A stretch of 64,000 bases of DNA from a bacterium (GTDB lineage: Bacteria > UBP15 > UBA6099), in contig JAKQPS010000005.1 in NCBI GenBank assembly GCA_029564595.1, positions 1-64,000 of the forward strand, given 5' to 3'. Below the pieces are notes generated by a model. The model was not told where the DNA came from, made no database searches, and worked only from the letters and a program-made list of their open reading frames with translations. The position numbers were made by a program, and so were the translations under genes. This document shows positions 49,926 to 59,326 of the stretch, piece after piece (the first letter of the stretch is position 1; each line of letters opens with the position of its first letter).

Positions 49926-50939
49926 ATGAACCCTCAAGTTTCCATCGTTATTCCCAACTATAACGGGAAACATCTGTTGGAGAAGAATCTTCTGTCCGTC
50001 CTTGCGGCTGCTGGCGGCTTCGGTTCCGCTGAAGTGATTGTCGTGGACGACGCGAGTTCTGACGGGAGCGTCGAATGGCTGAATTCCGTAAATTGCGCAA
50101 ACCTCAGGATCTGCCGACTTGAGCGCAACTGCGGCTTTGCCGGAGCATGTCGCGCCGGAGCCTCTGAAGCTAATGGAGAAATAATTTATTTCCTCAATAC
50201 CGACATTAGAACGGATGCGGATTTTCTTTCTCATCTAGTTTCTCATTTCAATGATCCTAATATATTTGCCGTCGCAAGCATGGCATACGACGGGTCCGGA
50301 GAAAATATTGTTTCCTCCCGATCCGGAATCAAATGGAAGTGGGGAATGCCGGATGTGGACAGGGCCGCTCGTTTTGACGCCCCCGCCGCGTCTTCGTCCA
50401 TTACCCTTTTTGCGTCAGGCGGTCACTCCGCATATAGAAAATCAATGTTTTTCGACATGGGTTGTTTCGACTCTCTTTACAGCCCTTTTTATTGGGAAGA
50501 TGTGGATCTCGGATACAGGGCATGGAAAAGAGGCTGGAAAATCGTTTTCGAGCCTAAAAGCGTCGTTTATCATGACCATCAGGGAACCATCGGAAAAATA
50601 TACAGACCGAGAGTTCTCTCAATTATGAGAAGAAACCGTTTTTTGTTCACATGGAAAAACATCTCGGATCCCACCCTGTTAATTCGACATGTTTTAGCAT
50701 TGCCGTTTTTTTTGGTTATCGCAACTTTGGCAGGTCGCAGGGGAGTCTTATCAGGCTTTTTTATGGCCCTATCTTCTCTGCCAGATGTGATTTCCGCCAG
50801 AAGAAAACGCGAGCGGGAGCCTCTCGTTCTGAAAGACCGCGATATCTTCGTTCTGTTCGATGATGCCGGATACGTTTCTTGTCCGCCTCGCTCAGACGAG
50901 GCCATTTATCATCAAAAAGAGAAGGAAACCAATAATTGA
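49926..50939 (+). CDS. GT2 glycosyltransferase (rhamnosyltransferase-like)
   Basis: A 337-residue GT-A enzyme: SIVIPNYNGKHLLEKNL, VIVVDDASSDGSVEWL, FLNTDIRT (the DxD equivalent), and YWEDVDLGYRAWKRGW, the acceptor-site helix of dTDP-rhamnosyltransferase-like proteins. A hydrophobic stretch (about 255-280) near the end would attach it to the inner membrane. Its stop overlaps the next gene's TTG start (ATTGA). It adds a sugar to a lipid-linked or surface glycan. Confidence 0.92.
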   Translation: MNPQVSIVIPNYNGKHLLEKNLLSVLAAAGGFGSAEVIVVDDASSDGSVEWLNSVNCANLRICRLERNCGFAGACRAGASEANGEIIYFLNTDIRTDADFLSHLVSHFNDPNIFAVASMAYDGSGENIVSSRSGIKWKWGMPDVDRAARFDAPAASSSITLFASGGHSAYRKSMFFDMGCFDSLYSPFYWEDVDLGYRAWKRGWKIVFEPKSVVYHDHQGTIGKIYRPRVLSIMRRNRFLFTWKNISDPTLLIRHVLALPFFLVIATLAGRRGVLSGFFMALSSLPDVISARRKREREPLVLKDRDIFVLFDDAGYVSCPPRSDEAIYHQKEKETNN

Positions 50940-52684
50940 ACTCAAAAGCGTATACGACGCTTTCCCGAGCGATGCCCGTAATCGCTATTCTTTTCATAGC
51001 AGCCGGGTTCATAAGACTCCGTTTCGGCGTATCTTTCAGCGATGAAGGATATTGGTTTTCCGCTCCATACAGATACCTTCACGGGGATATGCCATTTAAG
51101 GATGAATGGCTCTCCGCTCCGAGATGGTTCGACATCATTATCTGGCAGATAATGCGGCTGCTCCCCGACGGCGGCTCCGTTCTTGTTATCAGACATATTA
51201 ACTTCGCGTTTCACTCTATCGCGTTAGGCCTCTTTTGTTTCTCGCTCAGAAAGCTTCTGCCGGCTTCCATTCTCATATCTTGTTTTACCGCTTCAATTTT
51301 CGCCGACGTGAGGTCTTTCTGGAGCCCAAGTTACAACTCGCTGTTCCTAGATTTCACTCTCTTGAGCGCGGCTTTCTTTTTTTTGAGTTTGTTCTCTAAT
51401 AAACCATTGTCGAGGGCGCTGTGCGGATTGATATCTGGCTTCGTTTTCTTCCTCGCCGGGATATCATATTTTCCATCGTTCGCATTAACCGTCATTCCGA
51501 TTTTTTTAGTTGCATTTTCTTTGTCGAGAAAATCGGAATTTATGCTTAACGCTCAAACCGTCGCTTTTTTTATCGCAGGCGTCGCGGCTTCCTGCGCGGC
51601 GACGTATGTGTTATTGCAAAACAATGGCTTGCTCGTTCACTTCTTCAGCGCATTTTCAATGCTGTTGAACGATGCCTACGGCGAAACGCTTTCTATGGGA
51701 GAAAGGCTCTTTAATATATCGGCAGTTGTGTCAAAAACGCTGCCCATAATGCTGCTGTTTCTTATCGGAACGTATTTGTTCAAAACCGCAATCGCTTCAA
51801 AAAGGTCCTTCCTCATTCTTGCTTCAATAATCTTTCCTCCGCTTGTTTTCGCTCTGGCAAGTCTCCCTTCGGCTATCATCGCCTTCGTGGTTTCGGTATC
51901 GATTATTTATCTGTTTAGCAGAGCCAAACTGATGGCGAACGGCCGTAGAAAAGAGCAAGCTGTTTTCATGCTTGTGGCTTGGGGATGCTCATGGTTCGCC
52001 GTTTCCGGGATTGCTTCAAACAATGTCAATCTTTGGACTCCCACGCTGATATTTCCTTTCTTTATAATATCCGCGGCAATAATCGCTCATACTGCCATAT
52101 CCAATGCGCTAGATGAGCGCGCAGACGCCGGTTCTTTCAAGAAAGCCTCGTCGTTCATCGTCGCTTCGCTTTTGCTGATTTCAATCGTCGTCACGGGAAA
52201 AACCTTCAGGAGCGCGCCGACAGAAGGCTCCGTATTTAACCTTAGAACCAAGTTCGCCTACGGAAAACTGTCCTGTATATATTCATCAGAGAAGAGGGTG
52301 GAATATCTTGAAGAGTTGCTTGATTATCTGGACGGCCGCGTCGGCAAAGGCGACAGGCTTCTGGCGTTCAAAAGATTTTCCATGCTCAACTATATCACAG
52401 ACACAATTTCGCCACTTAACACAAGCTATATCGCCGAAGACATTCCAGTGGAAATGTACGACAAAACAATCAAGATAATGATAAAAGAAAGAAGAGAGCC
52501 TGAATATGCCGTCAGGGTTTTGAACTTTCCGAACTATCTAGGCGGCGAAAAAAATCCGGAATTGCTCCCCTACTCTACTGACCCCGCGATAGATCCTTTG
52601 TTTTCTTATGTCCATCAGAATTATACGCTTGAGAAAACGATAGGGCCTTATGAGGTTTGGAGAAAAAATCAGTTCATTCGATAA
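50936..52684 (+). CDS. Multi-pass membrane protein, GT39-like
   Basis: A 582-residue membrane protein with about 12 helices. The first external loop has FSDEGYWFSAPYRYLHGDMPFKDEW in two pieces around the acidic pair SDEG, as in GT-C transferases (PMT/ArnT type), which take sugar from polyprenyl phosphate. No firm family motif is seen beyond this. It starts at TTG overlapping the GT2 gene. The acidic C-terminal soluble domain (about 430-582) lies outside. It may transfer the sugar made by the neighbouring enzymes onto a surface acceptor. Confidence 0.78.
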   Translation: MNSKAYTTLSRAMPVIAILFIAAGFIRLRFGVSFSDEGYWFSAPYRYLHGDMPFKDEWLSAPRWFDIIIWQIMRLLPDGGSVLVIRHINFAFHSIALGLFCFSLRKLLPASILISCFTASIFADVRSFWSPSYNSLFLDFTLLSAAFFFLSLFSNKPLSRALCGLISGFVFFLAGISYFPSFALTVIPIFLVAFSLSRKSEFMLNAQTVAFFIAGVAASCAATYVLLQNNGLLVHFFSAFSMLLNDAYGETLSMGERLFNISAVVSKTLPIMLLFLIGTYLFKTAIASKRSFLILASIIFPPLVFALASLPSAIIAFVVSVSIIYLFSRAKLMANGRRKEQAVFMLVAWGCSWFAVSGIASNNVNLWTPTLIFPFFIISAAIIAHTAISNALDERADAGSFKKASSFIVASLLLISIVVTGKTFRSAPTEGSVFNLRTKFAYGKLSCIYSSEKRVEYLEELLDYLDGRVGKGDRLLAFKRFSMLNYITDTISPLNTSYIAEDIPVEMYDKTIKIMIKERREPEYAVRVLNFPNYLGGEKNPELLPYSTDPAIDPLFSYVHQNYTLEKTIGPYEVWRKNQFIR

Positions 52685-52713
52685 AGATATGCGGCATCCG
52701 AACCAGCAAATTA

Positions 52714-53847
52714 TTATTTGTGTTTTTTTCGAGCGTCCAAGAGTATTTCGCAAATATCCTTTATGTCGGTCTCTGTCAACTCGCCGTAGAGCGGCAGGCA
52801 GAGTATTTCTTTGGAGGCGGCCTCCGCGACCGGCAGATTAGCCGGAGATGATGACGGCAGATATTTGTAACACTGGTAATTGCTGCATAAAGGATAGAAA
52901 TATTTTCTTGGAAAAACATTATGTTCCCTCAGATGAGCGTGCGCCTCGTCGCGGGAACAGCCGAACGACTCTTCGTTGATTCTGACGGTGAAGTATTGAT
53001 GATTCTTTTTCGCTCCCGAGGCGTCCGCGTTGACGCGAAGTCCTTCCACTCCGTCAAGCGCGCTCTTATACACTTCCGTAAGAACCTTTCTCTTTGACAT
53101 CTCGCTCTCGACAATATCAAGAACGAGAAGACCGAGCGCGGCTTGAATCTCGTTCATTTTTCCGTTTATGCCCGGCATAACAACTTCTTCTTCATTTTTT
53201 ATACCGAAGTTTTTAAGGTAATCTATCCTCTGCTTCATGTTCGGGTCTTTGCACGAAAGAGCGCCGCCTTCGGCTGTGTGAAAAAGCTTCGTGCCGTGAA
53301 AGCTGAACATTGAGATATCGCCGTATTCGCCAATCCCGACGCCGTCAATCTCCACTCCGAAAGCGTGCGCGGCGTCATACACCACCCTAAGCCCGTATCT
53401 GTCCGCTATGCGCTGAATTTCAAGGACATCGCATGGCGTTCCGAAAACATGCACCCCCAAGATCGCCGTCGTGTTGGGGGTTATCATAGACTCGATTTTT
53501 GCCGCGTCGATATTAAGCGTGACCGGGTCGATATCGCAGAATATGGGTTTCACATTATTCCACGTGAGCACGTGGGGCGTGGCGGGAAAGGTGAAAGGAG
53601 TCGTTATCACTTCGCCTGTGAGCCTGAGCGCGCGACATGCGGTTATGAGCGCTATCGTTCCATTGTTGAATAAAGATAAATATGGAACTTTAAGATATTC
53701 GACAAGCCTATTCTCTAAAAGCTTATGCTGATCTCCAACGTTCGTGACCCATTTGGAGTCCCAAATATCCTGTATCTTCCGCGTCATATCAGAAATATCT
53801 GGGAGCGCGGGTCTAGATATATATACTGGACTTGGAAAACGTTTCAT
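52714..53847 (-). CDS. DegT/DnrJ/EryC1/StrS sugar aminotransferase
   Basis: A 377-residue PLP enzyme that aminates keto-sugars bound to nucleotides. The N-terminus SKWVTNVGDQHKLLE, the PLP-side AHAFGVEIDG and the Schiff-base lysine in FSFHGTKLFHT are visible. FHGTK is the form seen in enzymes acting at C-3 or C-4 of dTDP- or UDP-sugars. It runs opposite to the GT genes and follows the acetyltransferase gene on the same strand by 24 bases, a pair that typically makes N- or O-acetylated amino sugars. Confidence 0.95.
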   Translation of the reverse strand: MKRFPSPVYISRPALPDISDMTRKIQDIWDSKWVTNVGDQHKLLENRLVEYLKVPYLSLFNNGTIALITACRALRLTGEVITTPFTFPATPHVLTWNNVKPIFCDIDPVTLNIDAAKIESMITPNTTAILGVHVFGTPCDVLEIQRIADRYGLRVVYDAAHAFGVEIDGVGIGEYGDISMFSFHGTKLFHTAEGGALSCKDPNMKQRIDYLKNFGIKNEEEVVMPGINGKMNEIQAALGLLVLDIVESEMSKRKVLTEVYKSALDGVEGLRVNADASGAKKNHQYFTVRINEESFGCSRDEAHAHLREHNVFPRKYFYPLCSNYQCYKYLPSSSPANLPVAEAASKEILCLPLYGELTETDIKDICEILLDARKKHK

Positions 53848-53871
53848 TCGCTTTTCTCGCCAATGTGGAAT

Positions 53872-54501
53872 TCAGGTTGTGAATTCCTTTTGATCCTTTC
53901 TTAAACTTTTAGGAATGTAATTGCCATTAACATCGAAACAGATTTGGCGGTATTCGTTTTCAAGTTGAAGGATTCTGTCTTTGGGTCTGCGTCCGATTAT
54001 TCTCGCTGGAGTTCCCGCGTATATGGTCCACGGCTCGCAATCTTTTTTGACGAGCGAATTGGCTCCAATCGCCACTCCGTCGCCGATTTCCACTCCGGGC
54101 ATTATAACCGAGTTCGCCCCGACTATAACGTGTTTTCCGATCCTAACAAAAGACCTAGTCGGTTTCCTGAAAGGATAATCCACCGCAGGATTGCATAAGC
54201 TTTCGCCCTTGGAGTAATCTTCATCGCCGGTAAAAACTCTCACTCCGGACGAAAAACCGGCAAAATCATTCATAATAAACTCGCCTCCGCCGGCTATGGA
54301 TGAAAAAGAAGCGATATGAACAAAATTCCCTATTTCGATGTTTTTTCCTCCCATGATGAACACGAAATCATCGATTATCACTGAATTGCCAATGGAGATA
54401 TTTTCCTGAGATGTGATTTTTGCGAGCGGCCATATTGTCACATCATCGCCGATTTTTCTGAAACTGTTTATCATTCGTGTATCGCCCATCGCGGCGCTCA
54501 T
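53872..54501 (-). CDS. Hexapeptide-repeat acyltransferase
   Basis: A 209-residue left-handed beta-helix acyltransferase (WbbJ/CysE-like). Hexapeptide turns are seen in IGNSVIIDDFVFIMG, IEIGNFVHIASFSSIAG, VIVGANSVIMPGVEIGDG and ANSLVKKD. It ends with YAGTPARIIGRR, the usual trimer cap. It probably O- or N-acetylates the amino sugar made by the DegT enzyme. Start ATG 54501 lacks a clear ribosome site; internal ATGs follow within ten codons. Confidence 0.92.
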   Translation of the reverse strand: MSAAMGDTRMINSFRKIGDDVTIWPLAKITSQENISIGNSVIIDDFVFIMGGKNIEIGNFVHIASFSSIAGGGEFIMNDFAGFSSGVRVFTGDEDYSKGESLCNPAVDYPFRKPTRSFVRIGKHVIVGANSVIMPGVEIGDGVAIGANSLVKKDCEPWTIYAGTPARIIGRRPKDRILQLENEYRQICFDVNGNYIPKSLRKDQKEFTT

Positions 54502-54525
54502 GTTGATTTTTTACGCATTATAAAT

Positions 54526-54553
54526 AGTATATTTAGTGTAATTTAAATAGCAA
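54526..54553 (-). promoter_or_regulatory. Possible promoter of acetyltransferase-DegT pair
   Basis: The minus strand reads TTGCTA, 16 bases, TATACT in a very AT-rich divergent spacer; the start site would leave a leader of about 18 bases. A TATAAT overlaps the next bases downstream. Confidence 0.4.
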
Positions 54554-54577
54554 CAAACGACGGATAATTGTGACCGG

Positions 54578-55594
54578 ATGATGGAACCGTTGAAAAAAAC
54601 AGAACCCGACAACAAAGAAATATTTCATATTCCTTCAACTAGCCCGCGCCCGGAGATAAGCGCTGTCATCACTTGCTACTTCGAGGAATCAAGCATAAAC
54701 GAGTTTTATTCAAGGCTATCATCGACGTTAAAATCCACCGGACGATCGTATGAAATAATTTTCGTTAACGATGGAAGCAGCGACGGCACGTTCAGGATTC
54801 TAAAAGAGATTTACGATGCGGACGGCTCAGTCGCGGCCGTTATCGACCTTTTCCGCAATTCCGGCCAAGCCGCCGCAATCACCTCCGGGCTGGAATACGC
54901 TAGAGGCGATATCGTTTTGCTTATGGACAGCGATCTTCAGCTTTCTCCGGAAGATTTGCCTCTTCTTTTAGCGGAATATGACAAAGGCAACGACATTGTC
55001 GCCGGATACCGGGAAAACAGAAAAGATCATATTCGACGAATCATTCCATCTAAAATCGCCAACATAATCATGAGAAAAGTGGCAAAACACAACTTGCGCG
55101 ATTTCGGTTGCACATTCAAGCTTATCAATTCCAAACTCGTTAAAGCTTTCGACTTCGGACCATGCAACCCGATTCAGATTTCCTGTGTGATATCCAAAGC
55201 CGCGCTTGTGTCGGAGGTCCCGGTAAACCATCATCCGAGGAAATACGGCAAATCAGGATGGACTTTCTGGAAACTCTATTCATACAATATCGACAATTTT
55301 GTGCGCTTTTCGGAAATACCATTTCAGATTATGGGCGTGGCGTGTTTTGCTGTTGCGGTGGCGTTTCTGATAAGGTTGGCGACGGTGTATCTGTTCCCGT
55401 TCAACATTCTTAAGGTAGTCACCACCGGGCTAATTCTTAACGTTCTTGTCTTCTGTTTTCTCGTGACGCTTGTAATGCTGGTTGCGATAGGAGAGTTCAC
55501 TATCCGCAATTTCATAATGCTGAGCAGACAGCCTTCATACGTGGTCAAGACTGTCTTCCACAGACTATCCGAACAGAACGACAATAGGGTTTGA
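54578..55594 (+). CDS. GT2 polyprenyl-phosphate glycosyltransferase (GtrB/ArnC-like)
   Basis: A 338-residue enzyme: soluble GT-A domain with ISAVITCYFEESSI, IIFVNDGSSDGTF, LMDSDLQLSPEDLP (catalytic DxD region) and AGYRENRKD, then two C-terminal membrane helices (about 248-275 and 285-310). Members load glucose, mannose or aminoarabinose on undecaprenyl phosphate for GT-C enzymes. This would feed the GT39-like protein at 50936 (inference). Start ATG 54578 or 54581. Divergent from the acetyltransferase. Confidence 0.94.
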   Translation: MMEPLKKTEPDNKEIFHIPSTSPRPEISAVITCYFEESSINEFYSRLSSTLKSTGRSYEIIFVNDGSSDGTFRILKEIYDADGSVAAVIDLFRNSGQAAAITSGLEYARGDIVLLMDSDLQLSPEDLPLLLAEYDKGNDIVAGYRENRKDHIRRIIPSKIANIIMRKVAKHNLRDFGCTFKLINSKLVKAFDFGPCNPIQISCVISKAALVSEVPVNHHPRKYGKSGWTFWKLYSYNIDNFVRFSEIPFQIMGVACFAVAVAFLIRLATVYLFPFNILKVVTTGLILNVLVFCFLVTLVMLVAIGEFTIRNFIMLSRQPSYVVKTVFHRLSEQNDNRV

Positions 55595-55638
55595 TTATCT
55601 TGAGAGACGCAAGAAACAGCGCTTGTGTGGAAAATGGG

Positions 55639-55656
55639 TTCCCGCTTTCGCGGGAA
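55639..55656. repeat. REP-like palindrome
   Basis: A perfect TTCCCGC/GCGGGAA stem with a TTTC loop, followed by AATGACGGC, which recurs 26 bases later (about 55663-55672) near a second palindrome, GCGCG/CGCGC. This kind of palindrome followed by AATGAC is scattered in many bacterial genomes. It lies between convergent genes and may double as a terminator. Confidence 0.6.
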
Positions 55657-55751
55657 TGACGGCAGAAAAGAATAAGGAATGACGGCGCGTAAAGCGCGTT
55701 CCGCTCCTTACAGCAAACGCAATATTTTCTGCTCTGCGCAGTAAATCCGGG

Positions 55752-57881
55752 TTAAGCCTTTTCGAACTCTTTGAGCATTCTCGCGCTGAAAGCGTCGTAT
55801 GCGGCTTTGAATTCGGCGAGAGTCTTTTTGACCGAGCCGAATTCCGGCCATTGCGCCGGGGTATGCCCCTTCACTCCGAAATCGCCTTGGATGCCCGCCA
55901 AGCCCAGAATCTTTTTTAGTTCAGCATTCAGCTCATACCCGGCGACAAAATCAGGAATGCGGCTTAACCTGTCGACAACGTCGGCGCCGAAATCGTCTCT
56001 TATGGATTCGACATAGTCGTTAAGTTTGAAATCGTTTTGAAGAGACATTTTTCTGACATTTTCCTGATGGTTGCCGAATTCGGTGTGAACCATATTGTTT
56101 GCGGCTAGAGTCCAGTATGTGTCTTCGGGTTTTCTCTTCGAGGCGGGCAGATAGTTTATCCTGTCCATAATGAAGCGCGCCTGATCCATGCCGAGATCGT
56201 ATGTGTCGCAGATGTATTCCGACCATTTTTCGTAGTTGCGCTCTGAAAAGAAAATATGCCAAACTCTGCGGGCGACGAGAGTTCCGGATTTCTCTATATC
56301 GCTTTCAATCTGCTCAAGCTCAGTCTTGGAAACGATGTCCTTGAGGGCAGCGGCGACATTTGCGTCGATGGTTTTCTGCGCGCCGAAACGAGTCGCGGCG
56401 ACGACCGCCGCCTCATAATTGGAAGCTGATTTAGCGGCTTTCTCTGAACCATTCGCTTTCGCCAGCGCCAGAACTTTTTTCAAAGCTTTCTCCGCGCCGA
56501 TTTTCTTTTTCAGCGAAGCGAAAAGAGACTCGAGTTTGACTTCCCTCAAGTGGCTTTCAAATCTTCCTCCCATATTGGTCATGTAGAGTTGGGTCGGAAG
56601 AATGCCCATGTTCATGGCCGAAGCCATTCCGGCGATTTCCTCAAGAATCATCGTGACCTGCTGCGCCACAGTGTAAACCACGGTGACGTTCGAGCCGAGT
56701 CCGAACGAGTTGATGGAGCGCGCAATATTTCTGGCGGCAGGATGGCAGGCCGCCACTTTTATCACAAGATTTGCGCGCCCTTTTTCCGCGGGAGATTCAT
56801 ATCCGGCGAGCAGATAGGAATCATAAACGCGCAGGTTCTCTTCGGCGAGTTTCAGAGCGTTGAGGGCGTCGGCTATGCTTTCATCAGCTTTATGCGCGAT
56901 ATTCGGGTTCAACTGAAAGCTTACGACGCCGCCGCCGGATTCATCGCGAAGATTGTGAAAGACAGGCCTGAAAACATGAAGGTTGTCCCAAAGAGCTAGC
57001 AAAGTGGCAAAAAGAGCTATCTCGTCCGAATGCTTGGAAGGATTCGCCCGCCATATCTCTCGCATAGGATGGCCGGCGGCGGCTGATATGAATTTCTCAG
57101 TTAATGCCGGATCGTCGTCATACGCTTTGGCTGCCAGAACTGGATTGGTTGAAACCTGTTCGAAACCCAGATGTCGAAGCCATCTTAATCCGAGAGCGTA
57201 GTCGTTCCCGAATTTGCAAACGCCTTCGGCTGACATTTTGAAATAAATATTGTTAAATATTTCATCGGCGGCGGCGTCAAGGAAGTCGAGAGTGACCGGG
57301 CCGTCGCCGGCGACGGCGCCGCGAATCCTTTTGCCTGTAAGGGATGTCATGCTTGCGCCTCCCTGCACAAGTTCCATCCCTTTGAGAATCTTGTCCACTG
57401 CCGCAAAAGCTATAACGGGAACTCCGTTTTCTTCAATTTCCATCGACTCCCACTTCAACAGAACTTCTTCGATGTTCGAAACGCTCAGTTCCGTTTCCCA
57501 TTCATCGAGCCAGCCGCTTTCCAGCCCAAAGAAATTCAGAGCCAGTTCAAGAGCGAACTCATACGCGTTTATTCTGAACTGGATTTTTTTAGTTCGCGCT
57601 TCCTTTGAGTCGCTCGCCTTCAAAGCTGACAAGGCGAACCTGTAGCTGAGGCTTCGAAAAGCGTTTGACACTGTTTCTGTCAACCGACCATTGAGGTCCG
57701 GGAACAAAAAATGATCGGCAGCCAGCCGAGGCCATCCCCATTCGACTAGTTGAGCCGCGTTAGAAGCGGGGTCGCCGATTATCGGCGATTTCCCATGAGA
57801 TGTTAGACTTTCAGCAGACATGCTGTTCGCCGCTTCGCGAACCTCATTCTGAATCTCGGAAGCTCTTGTTTTCTTTGCCAT
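55752..57881 (-). CDS. Transaldolase-like protein (709 aa)
   Basis: A 709-residue cytosolic protein with a transaldolase-like TIM barrel in the middle: QVSTNPVLAAKAY (244-256, the TTNP loop), VSFQLNPNIAHKADESI (the SxEV strand region), ANLVIKVAACHPAARNI with the likely Schiff-base Lys375, and SNVTVVYTVAQQVTMI, as in the CNLTLLFS strand of TalA/B. The first 240 and last 250 residues are extra; true transaldolases have about 220-320 residues. Transaldolase moves a three-carbon unit in the pentose phosphate pathway; whether this long form does so is unproved. A glucose-6-phosphate isomerase fusion is not seen. Confidence 0.78.
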   Translation of the reverse strand: MAKKTRASEIQNEVREAANSMSAESLTSHGKSPIIGDPASNAAQLVEWGWPRLAADHFLFPDLNGRLTETVSNAFRSLSYRFALSALKASDSKEARTKKIQFRINAYEFALELALNFFGLESGWLDEWETELSVSNIEEVLLKWESMEIEENGVPVIAFAAVDKILKGMELVQGGASMTSLTGKRIRGAVAGDGPVTLDFLDAAADEIFNNIYFKMSAEGVCKFGNDYALGLRWLRHLGFEQVSTNPVLAAKAYDDDPALTEKFISAAAGHPMREIWRANPSKHSDEIALFATLLALWDNLHVFRPVFHNLRDESGGGVVSFQLNPNIAHKADESIADALNALKLAEENLRVYDSYLLAGYESPAEKGRANLVIKVAACHPAARNIARSINSFGLGSNVTVVYTVAQQVTMILEEIAGMASAMNMGILPTQLYMTNMGGRFESHLREVKLESLFASLKKKIGAEKALKKVLALAKANGSEKAAKSASNYEAAVVAATRFGAQKTIDANVAAALKDIVSKTELEQIESDIEKSGTLVARRVWHIFFSERNYEKWSEYICDTYDLGMDQARFIMDRINYLPASKRKPEDTYWTLAANNMVHTEFGNHQENVRKMSLQNDFKLNDYVESIRDDFGADVVDRLSRIPDFVAGYELNAELKKILGLAGIQGDFGVKGHTPAQWPEFGSVKKTLAEFKAAYDAFSARMLKEFEKA

Positions 57882-57985
57882 GACGACGCCTCTTTTCGTT
57901 GAGAATATATTGCGCGAAACACATCATGTAAATTATATTGCATACACGCCGCGTTCGCAAAAGCAAGACTGATATTTCGGGGTCG

Positions 57986-59287
57986 TTATTTGCGGTTTCT
58001 AATGAATTCGATATTTCTGCGCGCCATCCCGGCTCCCTCTTCATCTCCTATTCGAGCATAAATATCCATGGCTTCTTTGAAGCTGGAAATCGCGCCTTCG
58101 GAGTCGCCGCTCGCGTACAATGCCGATGCCAGATGTTGCAGGATATCCGCAAGAGACCTATCATCGTCGTTTTCTCTGTGGAATCGCGCGCATTTTTCGA
58201 ATAATGCTATTGCGCTCTCAACATCTCCGATAGCCATTTGGGAGCTTCCCAATCCGAAGAAAGCGTCGTTTTTAAGAGCGTCATCGCCTGAGTCTTCATA
58301 GACTTCCACACTTTTCCTGAAATATTCAATCGCATTTTCATGGTTATTGGTCGATGAATAAATGTTGGCGATTTCGCATAAGCAGTTTCCCACTGATGTC
58401 GCGTCGGGAAAAGAGGAATATTTTTCCATCGCCGACTGTATGGATTCTATTCCCTCAAGAACTCTTTGATTCGCGCATAGAGCCATGCCGCGCGAAAACA
58501 TCGCGTCGGCTTCTCCTCTTTCGTCATTCAGCGTGGTAAACAAACGGACCGCATTGTCGCAGCACATCAGAGCTTCTTCCGCCATGCCTTCCGCTAGATA
58601 TGAGGATGACAGCGAGTCAAGACAAGCGGCGACTCCGGCGTCATTATTTGCGTCCTCGAAAAAAGACCTAGCTCCGTCATATTTCTCGATCGCTTCCTTG
58701 TTCCGGCCAAGAAAGCGGAGAATATTGCCGACCACTGCGGTGTTAAGCGCGGCGCGATCCATCATTCCCGCTTCTAGGTTCGCTTCGACGGCTTGTTCTC
58801 TGCATCTCAAAGCCTCTTCAAAATCCCCTTTATCGGCGGCCGTATCGCCAAGAGCATCAAGACAAGCGTCGAGAGCTTCAAAATCATCGATATCGTCAGC
58901 GATTTCCAATGCGGAAAGATAAGAAGCTGAAGCGGATTCATAATCGCTTTCGAACCGTCTTATGACTCCCAAATTAAACAAACTGACATATTCGCCCTGC
59001 CGGTTGCCTGTCAACTTGAATATTTCGACTGCCTCGAAAAAGCAATCGGCAGAGGCATCAATCCTTCCTTTTTGAAAATGAACGAATCCGAGCAGCAACT
59101 TCGCCGACGCCAAAGCGTCATCCTCAAGTCCTGCGGATATCGACGATACAATAAATTTTTCGGCTTCGTCGACATTGTTTTTCGACAACTCGACCATACC
59201 GAGTCTGGCCGCATTAACCGCTTCTCCCGCCCCTTGTTCCAACGGTTCGGTATAATGGTACAAATAAACTTCTTCTTGTTTCTTCAA
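57986..59287 (-). CDS. Cytosolic TPR-repeat protein
   Basis: A 433-residue protein built almost wholly of about ten TPR/Sel1-like helical repeats, such as GEYVSLFNLGVIRRFESDYE, AALNTAVVGNILRFLGRNKEA and CLDSLSSSYLAEGMAEEA, close to the LGN/RapH type with 40-residue units. It is acidic, without signal peptide or membrane helix. The start is TTG at 59287 with AAAGGCGG ahead. Without other domains it is probably a scaffold. It follows a TMTC-like membrane TPR gene on the same strand by 39 bases. Confidence 0.85.
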   Translation of the reverse strand: MKKQEEVYLYHYTEPLEQGAGEAVNAARLGMVELSKNNVDEAEKFIVSSISAGLEDDALASAKLLLGFVHFQKGRIDASADCFFEAVEIFKLTGNRQGEYVSLFNLGVIRRFESDYESASASYLSALEIADDIDDFEALDACLDALGDTAADKGDFEEALRCREQAVEANLEAGMMDRAALNTAVVGNILRFLGRNKEAIEKYDGARSFFEDANNDAGVAACLDSLSSSYLAEGMAEEALMCCDNAVRLFTTLNDERGEADAMFSRGMALCANQRVLEGIESIQSAMEKYSSFPDATSVGNCLCEIANIYSSTNNHENAIEYFRKSVEVYEDSGDDALKNDAFFGLGSSQMAIGDVESAIALFEKCARFHRENDDDRSLADILQHLASALYASGDSEGAISSFKEAMDIYARIGDEEGAGMARRNIEFIRNRK

Positions 59288-59326
59288 AGCAGTTTACCGC
59301 CTTTGCGCAATAATTTTGTAAAACAT

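Noticed and set aside
55752-57881. Fusion of transaldolase with glucose-6-phosphate isomerase
   Set aside because: Bifunctional proteins of this kind are known and are longer, but the flanking parts here lack isomerase signature motifs.
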